Positions 14,163-22,601 are shown, counted from the stretch's first letter. The stretch: 43,128 bases of DNA from Microbacterium resistens NBRC 103078 (GCF_001552355.1 NZ_BCRA01000049.1:1-43128), one strand, 5' to 3'. Notes: generated by a model not told the origin, from the sequence alone. Program-made: numbers and translations.

Positions 14163-15092
14163 ATGGAGACGATGCGGACGGTGCCGGATCTGCCCGCCCT
14201 GGAGCTGCTCGCGGCGGTGGCGCGGCACGGGTCGATCTCGGCGGGGGCGCGGGAGGTCGGCGTCACGCAGCAGTCGGCGTCCGCGCGACTGCGGAGCGTG
14301 GAACGACAGGTCGGGCTGGAGCTCTTCCGCCGTTCGCCCGGCGGGGTCCGCCCGACGCCGGCGGGCGAGGTCGTCGTCAGCTGGGGCGAGGAGGTCCTCG
14401 CGGCCGCCTCCCGTCTCCGAGCGGGGATCGAGACCCTGCGCGAGGAGAGCCGGCGCGAGCTGACGGTCGCCGCGAGCCAGACCGTCTCGGCCCATCTGCT
14501 CCCGGGCTGGCTCGTCGATCTCCGCGGGCGTCAGCAGGACGAGGGGCGCATCCCCACCGCCGTGACCCTGGCGACCGGCAACAGCGAGTCCGTGATCGCG
14601 CGGGTGCGCTCGGGGGCGGCGGACCTCGGATTCATCGAGACGCCCCGCGTGCCCGACGACCTCGCGTCCACGGCCGTGACCACCGACGAGCTGGTCCTTG
14701 TCGTGGGGCCCGGGCATGCGTGGTCGCGGAGGGACGAGGTGTCGTTGGCGGAGGTCGCCGCCGCGCCGATCGTCGCGCGCGAGCCCGGCAGCGGCACCCG
14801 CGATGCCTGGGAGCGGACCGTCCGGAAGCGCCTGGGATATGACGCGCCGGAACCGGCGGCCGTGCTCCCCACCTCCGCGGCCGTGCGCTCGGCCGTCGCG
14901 GGCGGGCTCGGCGTCGCCCTCCTCTCCGGGCGCGCGGTCGCCGACGACATCAGGCTCGGCCGCCTGCACGTCGTGCCGATCGCGGGCGAGCGGCTGATCC
15001 GACCGATCACGGCGCTCTGGCGGGGAACGACGAGAGACCTCACGCCGACGAGCCGGACGCTCCTGGAGGTCGCCGCCGCCGGGGGATCCTGA
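14163..15092 (+). CDS. LysR-family transcriptional regulator
   Basis: A 309-residue LysR regulator. The winged helix-turn-helix covers residues ~8-66 (LELLAAVARHGSISAGAREV, VTQQSASARLRSVERQVG, LELFRRSPGGVRPTPAG). The effector domain has the usual AADLGFIE strand, ELVLVVGPGHAWS, EPGSGTRDAWE and VAGGLGVALLSGRAV. It is divergent from the YeiH-type transporter, the classic LysR-target arrangement, so it probably activates that gene in response to a sulfur compound or amino acid (inference). ATG 14163 is chosen; it lies 6 nt after CAGACT, which would make the mRNA leaderless if that box is a -10. GTG 14157 is an in-frame alternative. Confidence 0.9.
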   Translation: METMRTVPDLPALELLAAVARHGSISAGAREVGVTQQSASARLRSVERQVGLELFRRSPGGVRPTPAGEVVVSWGEEVLAAASRLRAGIETLREESRRELTVAASQTVSAHLLPGWLVDLRGRQQDEGRIPTAVTLATGNSESVIARVRSGAADLGFIETPRVPDDLASTAVTTDELVLVVGPGHAWSRRDEVSLAEVAAAPIVAREPGSGTRDAWERTVRKRLGYDAPEPAAVLPTSAAVRSAVAGGLGVALLSGRAVADDIRLGRLHVVPIAGERLIRPITALWRGTTRDLTPTSRTLLEVAAAGGS

Positions 15093-15130
15093 GGGGCCGC
15101 CGCACCGATATCCTCAGCGGTGGGCGTGCG

Positions 15131-15147
15131 GACACCGAGGAGGTGTC
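15131..15147 (+). promoter_or_regulatory. Hairpin in the leader of the antiporter gene
   Basis: GACACC (15131-15136) pairs with GGTGTC (15142-15147), loop GAGGA. A TATCCT at 15109-15114 could be the -10, giving an ~80-nt leader containing this hairpin. Function unknown. Confidence 0.3.
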
Positions 15148-15201
15148 GGACGGGACCCGCGGGCCGAGGCATCGGCGGAGGCGGGGGGAGAAGGAGCGGC
15201 G

Positions 15202-16515
15202 ATGTCCCCATTGGTGCTGATCGGCCTGGTGGCCGTGCTGCTCTGGTCGCTCGTCTCGCATCGCATGGAGCGGTGGGGCGTCGCCGGTCCTGCCGCCCTC
15301 CTCGTGATCGGCGCGGCGGCGGCCACGCTGGATCTGCCCGCCTTCGAGAGCGCGATCGATGCGGAGTGGAGCGAGAAGGTCGTCGAGGTCGTGCTCGCGA
15401 TCCTGCTGTTCGTCGATGCGACGGAGGTGCGGGGGAGGGGCATCTTCGGCGGTGAGGGCCGGATCACGCTCCGCCTCGTGCTGATCGCCCTGCCGCTGTC
15501 CCTGATCCTCGCCGCGGTGGCCGGGATCTTCATCCTTCCGGACACGATCGTCGTCCTCATCGTCATCCTCGTGATCGTGTGCATCGTCATGCCCACGGAC
15601 TTCGCGCCGGCCGCGAGGATCCTCCGCCTGGGGCACGTCCCGGCGAGGGTCCGGCAGATCCTCAACGTGGAGAGCGGGTACAACGACGGCGTCGTGTCGC
15701 CGTTGTTCGCGATGTCCCTGGCGATGTCGGTGGGGCTGGTCGAACTGGTCCGGGCGAAGCCGGCGGAGCGGGAGTCCATCGCGGTGGACGGGATGATCCA
15801 TATGGGTGAGGCCCTCGTCACCGCCGTGCCCGCCACGCTCACGGCGATCGCTGTCGGCGTGGTGCTGGGCGCGCTCGTGGGCTGGGGCGTGAAGGCGCTG
15901 CACCGTCGGGGATTCGCCGACGACGCCGGCGTGCGCTTCGTCATGCTGCTGGTGCCGCTCATCGCGTACGGCGGCGCCGTGGCCATCCCCGTGGTGCACG
16001 CGAACGGGTTCGTCGCCGCCTTCGTCGCCGGGGTCGCCTACCGTGCGGTCCGCACCCGCGGAGCCGGGGGGTCGATCCCGCACGCGGAGCTCCTCCTCGT
16101 CGAGGAGGTCGGCGTTCTCGCCGCCAATCTCGTGTGGTTCGTGCTGGGAGCGTCCGCCGTGGTCGTGTTCGTCGGCGGGGTCGATCCGTCGCTGTTCCTC
16201 TTCGCCGCGCTCGTTCTCACCGTGCTCCGCATCGGCCCGGTGTACGTGTCGCTCCTGGGCAGCGGCATCAGGCCGCGGGACCGTCTGCTCATCGGTGCCC
16301 TCGGTCCTCGCGGGACCGCCTCCATCGCGTTCGGGCTGCTCGCGTTCAACGCCTTCCCGCCGAACAGCGCCGAAGGCGATCTCGTCCTCGACGTCATGGT
16401 CGTCACGGTCGTCGCGAGCGTGCTGCTGCACGGTGCGGTCGCGCCGGTGCTGCTGCGCCGACTCGACCGCGGCAGCGCCCTGTCCGCAGCGGGCGCAGAC
16501 CGCGCGCCGCACTGA
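15202..16515 (+). CDS. CPA1-family cation:proton antiporter
   Basis: A 437-residue membrane protein with about 11-12 hydrophobic segments and no long cytosolic tail. Recognisable elements are LLFVDATEV, the region MPTDFAPAARILR equivalent to the TDP(V/A) motif of CPA1 transporters, and LNVESGYNDGVVSPLF, the counterpart of the ESxxNDGxxxxxF ion-binding motif with the acidic residue present. The late GALGPRGTASIAFGLLAF matches the GxRG(A/L) segment. It probably exchanges Na+ or K+ for H+ at the cytoplasmic membrane. AAGGAG lies 6-7 nt before ATG 15202. No partner genes. Confidence 0.88.
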   Translation: MSPLVLIGLVAVLLWSLVSHRMERWGVAGPAALLVIGAAAATLDLPAFESAIDAEWSEKVVEVVLAILLFVDATEVRGRGIFGGEGRITLRLVLIALPLSLILAAVAGIFILPDTIVVLIVILVIVCIVMPTDFAPAARILRLGHVPARVRQILNVESGYNDGVVSPLFAMSLAMSVGLVELVRAKPAERESIAVDGMIHMGEALVTAVPATLTAIAVGVVLGALVGWGVKALHRRGFADDAGVRFVMLLVPLIAYGGAVAIPVVHANGFVAAFVAGVAYRAVRTRGAGGSIPHAELLLVEEVGVLAANLVWFVLGASAVVVFVGGVDPSLFLFAALVLTVLRIGPVYVSLLGSGIRPRDRLLIGALGPRGTASIAFGLLAFNAFPPNSAEGDLVLDVMVVTVVASVLLHGAVAPVLLRRLDRGSALSAAGADRAPH

Positions 16516-16543
16516 GGCGTCCGTTCGGCGTCGCCGTCCGGCG

Positions 16544-16672
16544 TCAGGTCGTGTGGGGCGTCGGGCCCTCACCGGAGGACCGCGGCAACAGCACGGTCAC
16601 CCGGAAGCCTCCGGCGGCGTGCTCGGCGTAGACGATCCGGTATATCGGAAGTAATCCTATGAGGTTGGTCAC
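16544..16672 (-). pseudogene. Possible remnant of a sensor histidine kinase C terminus
   Basis: A 42-codon minus-strand frame starting at GTG 16672 and ending at 16544. Its sequence IVYAEHAAGGFRVTVLLPRS looks like the last strand and exit of a HATPase domain (family ...GGxFxVxLP). The upstream ATP-binding N, G1 and G2 boxes are missing. Either it is a decayed kinase end or a chance resemblance in a small ORF. Confidence 0.25.
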
Positions 16673-16712
16673 ATCATCCTGCCGACGGATGCGCCGGGGG
16701 CGGCGGAGTCAA

Positions 16713-16718
16713 TACGGT
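16713..16718 (+). promoter_or_regulatory. Candidate -10 box for the lipoprotein-ABC operon
   Basis: TACGGT in an AT-richer stretch, predicting a start near 16725 and a ~39-nt leader with AAGGAG 6 nt before ATG 16764. Confidence 0.4.
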
Positions 16719-16763
16719 GTGGGGAAGACCTGGCGCTGACGTGCCCGGAACGAAGGAGCCCCG

Positions 16764-17789
16764 ATGCGCACATCCGCACCCCGACTCGTCGTCGTCCTCG
16801 CCGCGACGGCCCTGGCCCTGACCGCCTGTTCCGGCGGTCCCGGCGGAGGCGAGCTCGACTACGAGGACTCCCCGCTCAACACGTATCTGTCCGCGGCCTA
16901 CGGCGGCGACGCCTCCCCCGAGGAACAGCAGAAGAAGTTCGACGAGCAGCAGAAGAAGCAGGAAGAGCTCATGGCCGAGTGCATGGCCGAGCAGGGCTTC
17001 GAGTACAAGCCGAACATCCAGGACAGCGGCGCGATCTTCACCAGCGGCGACGGCGACTGGGACCCGGAGAACAAGGAATGGGTCGAGAAGTACGGCTACG
17101 GCGCGGTGAACAGCCCGTGGCAGGAGCGCAACGCGGAGCAGGAGCCGGCGACCTACCAGGACCCGAACCAGAAGTACATCGATTCCCTCAGCGAATCCGA
17201 GAAGACGGCGTACTACGAGACGCTGTACGGACCGCAGCCGGATCCGGCGGAGATGAGCGAGGACGGCAGCTTCGAGTACAAGTGGGAGAACGCAGGCTGC
17301 CAGGGCAAGGCGCAGCACGAGGTCCAGGGCGACGACCCGTGGCAGCAGGACGAGTTCGCCGACCTGCGCACGCGCATGGAGGAGTTCTGGACCTCGACGC
17401 AGGAGTCGTCGGAGATGGCGGACCTGAACGCCGAGTGGGCCGCGTGCATGACCGATGCCGGTGAGCCCGGATTCACCAACCAGATGGACGCCGCACAGTC
17501 CATCTACGACGAGCAGAGCAAGATCTACGAGGCCGCCTACGGAGACGGCTCCGAGGAGATGACGGCCGAGCAGATGGAGGCCGCCGACCCGAGCAAGAGC
17601 CCCGAGATGAAGAAGCTCGGCGAGCGGGAGATCGAGCTGGCGCTGAAGGACCACGAGTGCCGTCAGAAGACCTCCTACCTGCAGAACTCCCTGAAGATCC
17701 AGTTCGCCCTCGAAGAGCAGTTCATCAAGGAGAACAAGGCGGATCTCGAGGCCTTCAAGACCGCGGCCGAGCAGGCCCAGGCCCAGTGA
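16764..17789 (+). CDS. Cys-containing acidic lipoprotein, first gene of the ABC transporter operon
   Basis: A 341-residue lipoprotein: signal peptide with lipobox LTAC (Cys22), then a soluble, highly charged Glu/Gln/Asp/Lys-rich domain. No named family is recognised. Four further Cys occur in related settings: AECMAEQGFEYKP, NAGCQGKAQHE, AACMTDAGEPGF and KDHECRQKT. The first and third share a C-M-x(3-5)-G-x-F pattern, so two disulfides or an internal duplication are plausible. Coiled-coil propensity is high near the N terminus (EEQQKKFDEQQKKQEEL) and C terminus. The stop overlaps the adaptor start (GTGA), so it is translationally coupled to an adaptor, ATPase and permease. It may be their extracytoplasmic receptor or accessory subunit (inference). 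Confidence 0.78.
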   Translation: MRTSAPRLVVVLAATALALTACSGGPGGGELDYEDSPLNTYLSAAYGGDASPEEQQKKFDEQQKKQEELMAECMAEQGFEYKPNIQDSGAIFTSGDGDWDPENKEWVEKYGYGAVNSPWQERNAEQEPATYQDPNQKYIDSLSESEKTAYYETLYGPQPDPAEMSEDGSFEYKWENAGCQGKAQHEVQGDDPWQQDEFADLRTRMEEFWTSTQESSEMADLNAEWAACMTDAGEPGFTNQMDAAQSIYDEQSKIYEAAYGDGSEEMTAEQMEAADPSKSPEMKKLGEREIELALKDHECRQKTSYLQNSLKIQFALEEQFIKENKADLEAFKTAAEQAQAQ

Positions 17790-19468
17790 TCCGGCCCGCA
17801 GGCCGGGGCGCGGGCGAGCCCGACGAGCCGGAGTCCGGCGAGACCGGCGCCGTCGACCCGTCCGCCGGAGCCGGAGAAGCGACCGCCGACCCGCCCGTGG
17901 CCGCCGGCGAGTCGGCGACCACCGACGAGTTCGACCGCCTGATCCGCGAGGACGGCGAGGAGGCCGAGGACGCGGCGTCCTCCGGCGGCTCCTCGCGCGT
18001 CCGGGGATGGGGGCGGGTCTTCCGCGGCAACAAGTCGCTGTGGATCGTCGCCTCCCTCGCGGTCGTGAGCCTCGTCGCGGGACTGCTGATCGGGACCTTC
18101 CTGATCTCCCCCGCCGACGCGAAGGGGCCGCCCCCGAAGCCGGGGCTGGTCACGGTCCCGGTGGAGTTCGGCCCGCTCAGCAACGACGTCACCCTCCGCG
18201 CGGACGTGGGCTACGCCGACGCGGTCGAGGTGACGCTCGACACGTCCGCGGTCTCCGGCGCCGCCGTCGTCACGGGGCAGGTGCCGGAGGTCGGGGCCAC
18301 GTTGTCCCCGCTGTCGATCGCCCTGGAGGTCGTGGGGCGTCCGGTCATCGTCCTGCCGGGCGAGCTGCCCGCCTACAGGACGCTGCGCCTGGGCGTCTCC
18401 GGGCCGGACGTGGTCCAGCTCAAGCAGGCGCTCGCCGCGGTCGGGATCGATCCCGGCGACGTGGGCTCGAACCAGTTCGACGAGGCCACCGCCAACGCCG
18501 TCGCGCAGCTCTACGCGCAGGCCGGCTATCCGGCGCCGCCCGCTCCGGACGGCGCGGCGGAGACCTTCCGCGCCGCGCAGGAGGGCGTCCGCAGCGCGGA
18601 GAGCGGCGTGGCCTCGGCGCAGAGCGCGCTGGATCAGGCGGGGGCCGGACCGACGGACGTCCAGATCTGGGAGGCGGACGTCGCCGTGGCCGAGGCCGAG
18701 CGCAAGGTCGCGGAGGCCAAGGCCACCCAGGGCGACGTGCAGGCCGCCGAGTGGGCGTTGCGCACCGCGCAGCTGCAGCGCGAGGCGCTGTGGAACGGCA
18801 AGGACACGAGCAGCGAGCGAGCGGCGCTCGATGCCGCCCACGCCCAGGTGCAGTCCGCGAACGAGGCGCTCGAGGAGGCCCGGCAGGCGATGCTGCCGTA
18901 CCTGCCGTCCAGCGAGGTGCTGTTCCTTACCGAGCTCCCGCGCCGCGTGGACGCGGTCGAGGTCAAGCGCGGGACGGTGCTCCAGGGCAAGGCGATGACC
19001 GTGTCCGGTGCGACCGTGCGGCTGACCGGCGCGGCGGCCGACGCCGACGCGCGACTGCTCTCGGTCGGCGCGGAGGCGACGTTCGAGCTTCCCGACGGCA
19101 CCGAACACCGCGCCGTGATCAGCGCCCTCAACGCGGGCAAGGACGCCAAGGCCCGCTGGGAGGTGCTGTTCGAGCCCGACCCGCTGTCGCCGGAGCAGAT
19201 CCAGCAGCTCCAGGGCACGAACGTCCGGGTGAAGATCGCCGTCGGCGCCACGGACGGCGACGTGCTGTCCGTGCCGCTGGCCGCGCTCACCGCCGGTCCG
19301 GGTGGGGAGTCCCGGGTCGAGGTGGTCGAGTCCGACCCCAAGGAGGGGGAGGACGCGAAGACGCGGATGGTCGTCGTGGAGACCGGCCTGGCCGCCCGCG
19401 GCGCGGTCGAGGTCCGACCGACCGAGGGCGCGCTCGAGGAGGGCGACCTCGTGGTGGTGGGGCGGTGA
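17786..19468 (+). CDS. Membrane-fusion-type efflux adaptor with peptidoglycan-binding domain
   Basis: A 560-residue protein. It has a ~80-residue acidic cytosolic N terminus, one transmembrane helix at about 85-107 (SLWIVASLAVVSLVAGLLIG) and a beta-rich HlyD/RND-adaptor-like body. A PG_binding_1-type helical domain sits near 200-255 (LRLGVSGPDVVQLKQALAAV...), followed by a long Ala/Glu/Gln-rich coiled-coil hairpin (~265-370) and a C-terminal beta-barrel with VLSVPLAALTAG and VVVETGLAARGAVEV. In a monoderm there is no outer membrane channel, so the coiled-coil and PG-binding modules probably span or grip the cell wall. GTG 17786 is used because it overlaps the upstream stop by 4 bp. It overlaps the ATPase gene in the same way. 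Confidence 0.85.
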   Translation: MIRPAGRGAGEPDEPESGETGAVDPSAGAGEATADPPVAAGESATTDEFDRLIREDGEEAEDAASSGGSSRVRGWGRVFRGNKSLWIVASLAVVSLVAGLLIGTFLISPADAKGPPPKPGLVTVPVEFGPLSNDVTLRADVGYADAVEVTLDTSAVSGAAVVTGQVPEVGATLSPLSIALEVVGRPVIVLPGELPAYRTLRLGVSGPDVVQLKQALAAVGIDPGDVGSNQFDEATANAVAQLYAQAGYPAPPAPDGAAETFRAAQEGVRSAESGVASAQSALDQAGAGPTDVQIWEADVAVAEAERKVAEAKATQGDVQAAEWALRTAQLQREALWNGKDTSSERAALDAAHAQVQSANEALEEARQAMLPYLPSSEVLFLTELPRRVDAVEVKRGTVLQGKAMTVSGATVRLTGAAADADARLLSVGAEATFELPDGTEHRAVISALNAGKDAKARWEVLFEPDPLSPEQIQQLQGTNVRVKIAVGATDGDVLSVPLAALTAGPGGESRVEVVESDPKEGEDAKTRMVVVETGLAARGAVEVRPTEGALEEGDLVVVGR

Positions 19469-20139
19469 CGGCGCCTCTCGTCGAGCTCCGTGACGTCACC
19501 CGATCCTTCCCCGGGCCGCCGGAGGTGCAGGCGCTCAAGGGAGTCAGTCTCGCGGCGGAGACCGGCGACTACCTCTCCATCGTCGGGCCGAGCGGGTCGG
19601 GCAAGTCGACCATGCTCAACATCCTGGGGCTCCTGGACCGGCCGAGCGTGGGGGAGTACCGCCTGGCGGGCGCGCTGACCGGCGATCTCTCCGACGACGA
19701 CCGCGCCGCGGTGCGGGCGCGCTTCATCGGCTTCGTCTTCCAGTCGTTCCACCTCATGGCGCGGCGCACGGTGCTCGACAACGTGCTCATGCCGATGCTC
19801 TACAGCGGCGTCCCGCGTGCGGAGCGGGAGGGGCGCGCGGAGCAGGCGCTGATCCGGGTGGGGCTCGGCCATCGGATCGGGTTCTTCCCGAACTCGCTGT
19901 CCGGCGGCGAGCGGCAGCGGGTGGCGGTGGCGCGCGCCGTCGTGAGCGGCCCGCGGCTGCTCCTGGCGGACGAGCCCACGGGAAACCTCGACCAGAAGAC
20001 CTCGGGCGAGGTGATGACCCTGTTCGAGGAGCTCAACGCGGACGGTCTGACGCTCATCGTCATCACCCACGACGACGCCGTGGCGCGCCGGGCCGCCCGG
20101 CGGATCCGCATCGCCGACGGCCGATTGAGCGAGCTGTGA
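19465..20139 (+). CDS. ABC transporter ATP-binding protein, MacB/LolD type
   Basis: A 224-residue ATPase with Walker A GPSGSGKST, Q-loop VFQSFHLM, signature LSGGERQRVAVARA, Walker B LLLADEPTGNLD and H-loop VITHD. The NILGLLDRP and DEPTGNLD wording places it in the MacB/LolD/FtsE-like group that works with FtsX-fold permeases and powers mechanotransmission rather than classical transport. It is coupled by 4-bp overlaps to the adaptor before it and the permease after it. The GTG start is fixed by that overlap. Confidence 0.95.
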   Translation: MTAPLVELRDVTRSFPGPPEVQALKGVSLAAETGDYLSIVGPSGSGKSTMLNILGLLDRPSVGEYRLAGALTGDLSDDDRAAVRARFIGFVFQSFHLMARRTVLDNVLMPMLYSGVPRAEREGRAEQALIRVGLGHRIGFFPNSLSGGERQRVAVARAVVSGPRLLLADEPTGNLDQKTSGEVMTLFEELNADGLTLIVITHDDAVARRAARRIRIADGRLSEL

Positions 20140-21584
20140 GGCTGTGGCCGCGCCGGCGGGACGCCGGCCCGCCGGATGAATCCGCCGGGGCCGACGCCGC
20201 GGACGCCGAGACGGCCGAGGACGGATCGCTCCTCGACGGCATGACCGCCAAGGCTCCGAAGAGGAGGAGGGGCCGACGGATCGGTCGACGCGGAGGCGGC
20301 GCGGGGGACGCCGGGGCGACCGGGAACCCGTCCGCCTCGTCCCTGGTCCCCGCCGTGCGGCACGCGGACCGGTTCACGTTCCAGGACCTCGTCGCGGAGG
20401 CGACGTCGGACATCGGATCCCGGCCCGCGCGCCTGGTCATGACGATCCTCGGCACCGTGCTCGGGATCGGATCCCTCGTGGCCACGATCGGGTTCGCGCA
20501 GACCGCCGCCGGGCAGATCGCCCGGCAGTTCGACGGCGTGGCCTCGACGCAGGTCGTCGTGACTCCGGCCGAGGCGCGCACGGGCGGGCAGAACAAGACG
20601 GTCGCGGCGGGGCGGATCCCCTGGGACGGCGCCGACCGCGTCATGCACCTCGCCGGCGTCGAGGACGCCGCGCTGATCGCCGACGTGACGCTGAACGACG
20701 CCGACACGATCACCGCCGTCCCGGTCAACGACCCCTCTGCACCGGTCCCCGCCTCGCCCACACTGTTCGCCGCCTCGGGCGGCCTCCTCCCCGCCGTCGA
20801 CGGCGGGCTCGTGACCGGGCGGGCCTTCGACGCCGGGCACGACCGGCGCGCGGACCGCGTCGCGATGCTCGGGGAGAAGGCGGCGGAGCGCCTGGGGATC
20901 AACCGCGTGGACTCCCAGCCGTCGATCTTCATCGGCGGGGTGGCCTACGCCGTGATCGGGATCATCGACGGCATGGAGCGCCGCAGCGACCTCCGCGACG
21001 GCGTCATCATCCCGATGGGCGCGGCCCGCGCGGACTTCGACGTGATCGCCCCGTCCGAGCTCGCCATCCGGATCACGGTCGGCGCCGGTCCTCAGGTGGC
21101 GAAGCAGGCCGTGCTCGCGCTGCAGCCCGACGAGCCGGACACCCTCAAGGCGCGGGCGCCCGCTGCGGCCTCGGATCTCAGCCAGAACGTGCAGGCCGAC
21201 GTGAACGTCGTCTTCCTCATCCTCGGCGCGATCGCGCTGCTGGCCGGAGGACTCGGCATCGCGAACGTCACGCTGCTGTCGGTGATGGAACGGATCGGCG
21301 AGATCGGCCTGCGGCGGGCGCTCGGCGCGACCCGGAAGCAGATCGGTCGTCAGTTCATGGTGGAGTCGATCGTCATCGGCCTTATCGGCGGGCTGATCGG
21401 CGCCTCGCTCGGCGTGATCGCGGTGGTGGTCGTCGCGGCCGTCCAGGGATGGGCGCCCGTGACCGATCCCCTCGTCGCCGTGGCCGGCGCGCTGCTGGGC
21501 GCCGTGGTGGGGTGGGCCTCCGGCTGGTATCCGGCCTGGCGGGCGACGCGGATCGAACCCGTGACGGCCCTCCGCGGCGGCTAG
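20136..21584 (+). CDS. FtsX/MacB-fold ABC transporter permease
   Basis: A 482-residue permease. A long basic/acidic cytosolic N-terminal extension (~75 residues, Arg-rich KRRRGRRIGRRGGG) is followed by TM1 near 100-125 (RLVMTILGTVLGIGSLVATIGF), a large extracytoplasmic MacB_PCD domain, and three closing helices. The closing region has the FtsX signature IGEIGLRRALGATRKQIGRQF. The C terminus PAWRATRIEPVTALRGG is typical of MacB. With the adaptor and ATPase it forms a MacAB-like machine for a single-membrane cell. Substrate is unknown: peptide, lipid or antibiotic are all possible. The terminal CTAG (21581-21584) holds the stops of this gene and of the convergent hydrolase gene. Confidence 0.92.
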   Translation: MRLWPRRRDAGPPDESAGADAADAETAEDGSLLDGMTAKAPKRRRGRRIGRRGGGAGDAGATGNPSASSLVPAVRHADRFTFQDLVAEATSDIGSRPARLVMTILGTVLGIGSLVATIGFAQTAAGQIARQFDGVASTQVVVTPAEARTGGQNKTVAAGRIPWDGADRVMHLAGVEDAALIADVTLNDADTITAVPVNDPSAPVPASPTLFAASGGLLPAVDGGLVTGRAFDAGHDRRADRVAMLGEKAAERLGINRVDSQPSIFIGGVAYAVIGIIDGMERRSDLRDGVIIPMGAARADFDVIAPSELAIRITVGAGPQVAKQAVLALQPDEPDTLKARAPAAASDLSQNVQADVNVVFLILGAIALLAGGLGIANVTLLSVMERIGEIGLRRALGATRKQIGRQFMVESIVIGLIGGLIGASLGVIAVVVVAAVQGWAPVTDPLVAVAGALLGAVVGWASGWYPAWRATRIEPVTALRGG

Positions 21585-22204
21585 CGCCGGGCCGCGGGCG
21601 GCGATCCGGCCGCCTCCTGGACCGGCGTCTCCGGGGTCGCCGGCTCCGGTGCGTCTCCGAAGAGCTCGGCCAGGGGCGGGAGAGCCGTGAAGCCCTGGCT
21701 CGCGAGGAAGTGCCCCGCGCCGGGGACCACGACGATGTCGGCGTCGAGCGCGCGTCCGAGCGCCCGGGAGTGCGCGGGCGGCACGATCGCGTCGTCGTCG
21801 GAGTGCAGCATCACCCTGCGGCGGATGCGCGAGGCCAGGTGCTCCAGGTCGGGCGCGGGGGACACGAAGGGATCGAGCTCCGGCAGGGTCGGAAGCGGAT
21901 CGGCGAAGCCCGAGACGCCGACGAACATCCCGAGCGGCTCGGAGTCGCTGAGCCGGTCGAGCGCATGCAGGGCGGTGACGGCGCCCAGGCTGTGGGCGAC
22001 GACCGCCGTCCGTTCGTCGGCGGTACCCAGTGCATCCCGCACGGCGGCGACCCACCGTTCGCGGTCCGGGGCCGTGGTGCCCGGAAGCGCCGGGATCACG
22101 GTGTCGATGCCCTGCTCCCGGAGGCGGTCCGCGAGCCAGGCGAACCAGTGGTCGGCGGGGGTGGCGGAATAGCCGTGGACGATGATCGCGCGGTCGATGC
22201 TCAC
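21581..22204 (-). CDS. Alpha/beta hydrolase, RBBP9/YdeN-like
   Basis: A 207-residue serine hydrolase. The fold starts with RAIIVHGYSATPADHWFAWLAD, the HGY oxyanion region. The nucleophile elbow is AHSLG; the acid is in the segment HSDDDAIVPP; the His is in PGAGHF. Spacing fits the small RBBP9/YdeN (Ser_hydrolase) family; substrate is unknown. The GTG start at 22204 precedes the first strand directly. The C terminus ends in a Pro/Ala-rich tail. It converges on, and shares a CTAG stop palindrome with, the ABC permease gene. Confidence 0.85.
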   Translation of the reverse strand: MSIDRAIIVHGYSATPADHWFAWLADRLREQGIDTVIPALPGTTAPDRERWVAAVRDALGTADERTAVVAHSLGAVTALHALDRLSDSEPLGMFVGVSGFADPLPTLPELDPFVSPAPDLEHLASRIRRRVMLHSDDDAIVPPAHSRALGRALDADIVVVPGAGHFLASQGFTALPPLAELFGDAPEPATPETPVQEAAGSPPAARR

Positions 22205-22286
22205 GTCCGGGCCAACACCGGCACGGCCCCGAGGATTCCGCGGCGACAGCGGGGATGGAGCCGGCCGGTCGGAAAGGGGCGGGGCG

Positions 22287-22589
22287 TCACTCCATGTGCT
22301 CGGGGATGAGCTTGATGCCGCCGGAGGAGTGCGCGGAGTGGGCGAGCTCGTCGATCCACTTGCGGCTCAGGGGCGGCTGCTCGGGCTCGTCGAACACGAA
22401 GCGCAGCGGGATGGAGGGGTGCACCCAGATGGTGCTGCGCCCGCGCGGCTGCTCCTCCGGATGCGTCCACGAGACGGTGAAGCTCTCGTTGCGGCGCAGT
22501 TTGGTCGCGATCACGATCTTCAGGTGCGCCAGTGCTCGATCCTCGATCTCGATCGGGGCCTCGGCGCTGCCGTAGTAGAGAGTTCCCAT
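22287..22589 (-). CDS. Small conserved actinobacterial protein (DUF7882-like)
   Basis: A 100-residue protein beginning MGTLYYGSAEAPIEIEDRAL and continuing with RRNESFTVSWTHPEEQPRGR, WVHPSIPLRFVFDEPEQP and WIDELAHSAHSSGGI. I recall near-identical small proteins across Microbacteriaceae. They are often mislabelled as ATP-dependent DNA ligase and now assigned to DUF7882; no ligase motif (KxDG) is present. The biochemical role is unknown. The ATG lies 6 nt after minus-strand TACGGT, so the mRNA is likely leaderless. Confidence 0.85.
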   Translation of the reverse strand: MGTLYYGSAEAPIEIEDRALAHLKIVIATKLRRNESFTVSWTHPEEQPRGRSTIWVHPSIPLRFVFDEPEQPPLSRKWIDELAHSAHSSGGIKLIPEHME

Positions 22590-22595
22590 GAGTGA

Positions 22596-22601
22596 ACCGT
22601 A
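22596..22601 (-). promoter_or_regulatory. -10 box of a leaderless promoter for the DUF7882-like gene
   Basis: Minus-strand TACGGT, 6 nt, then ATG at 22589. Confidence 0.6.

Noticed and set aside
22287..22589. ATP-dependent DNA ligase
   Set aside because: Relatives are sometimes labelled this way, but the 100-residue protein has no KxDG or other ligase motif.
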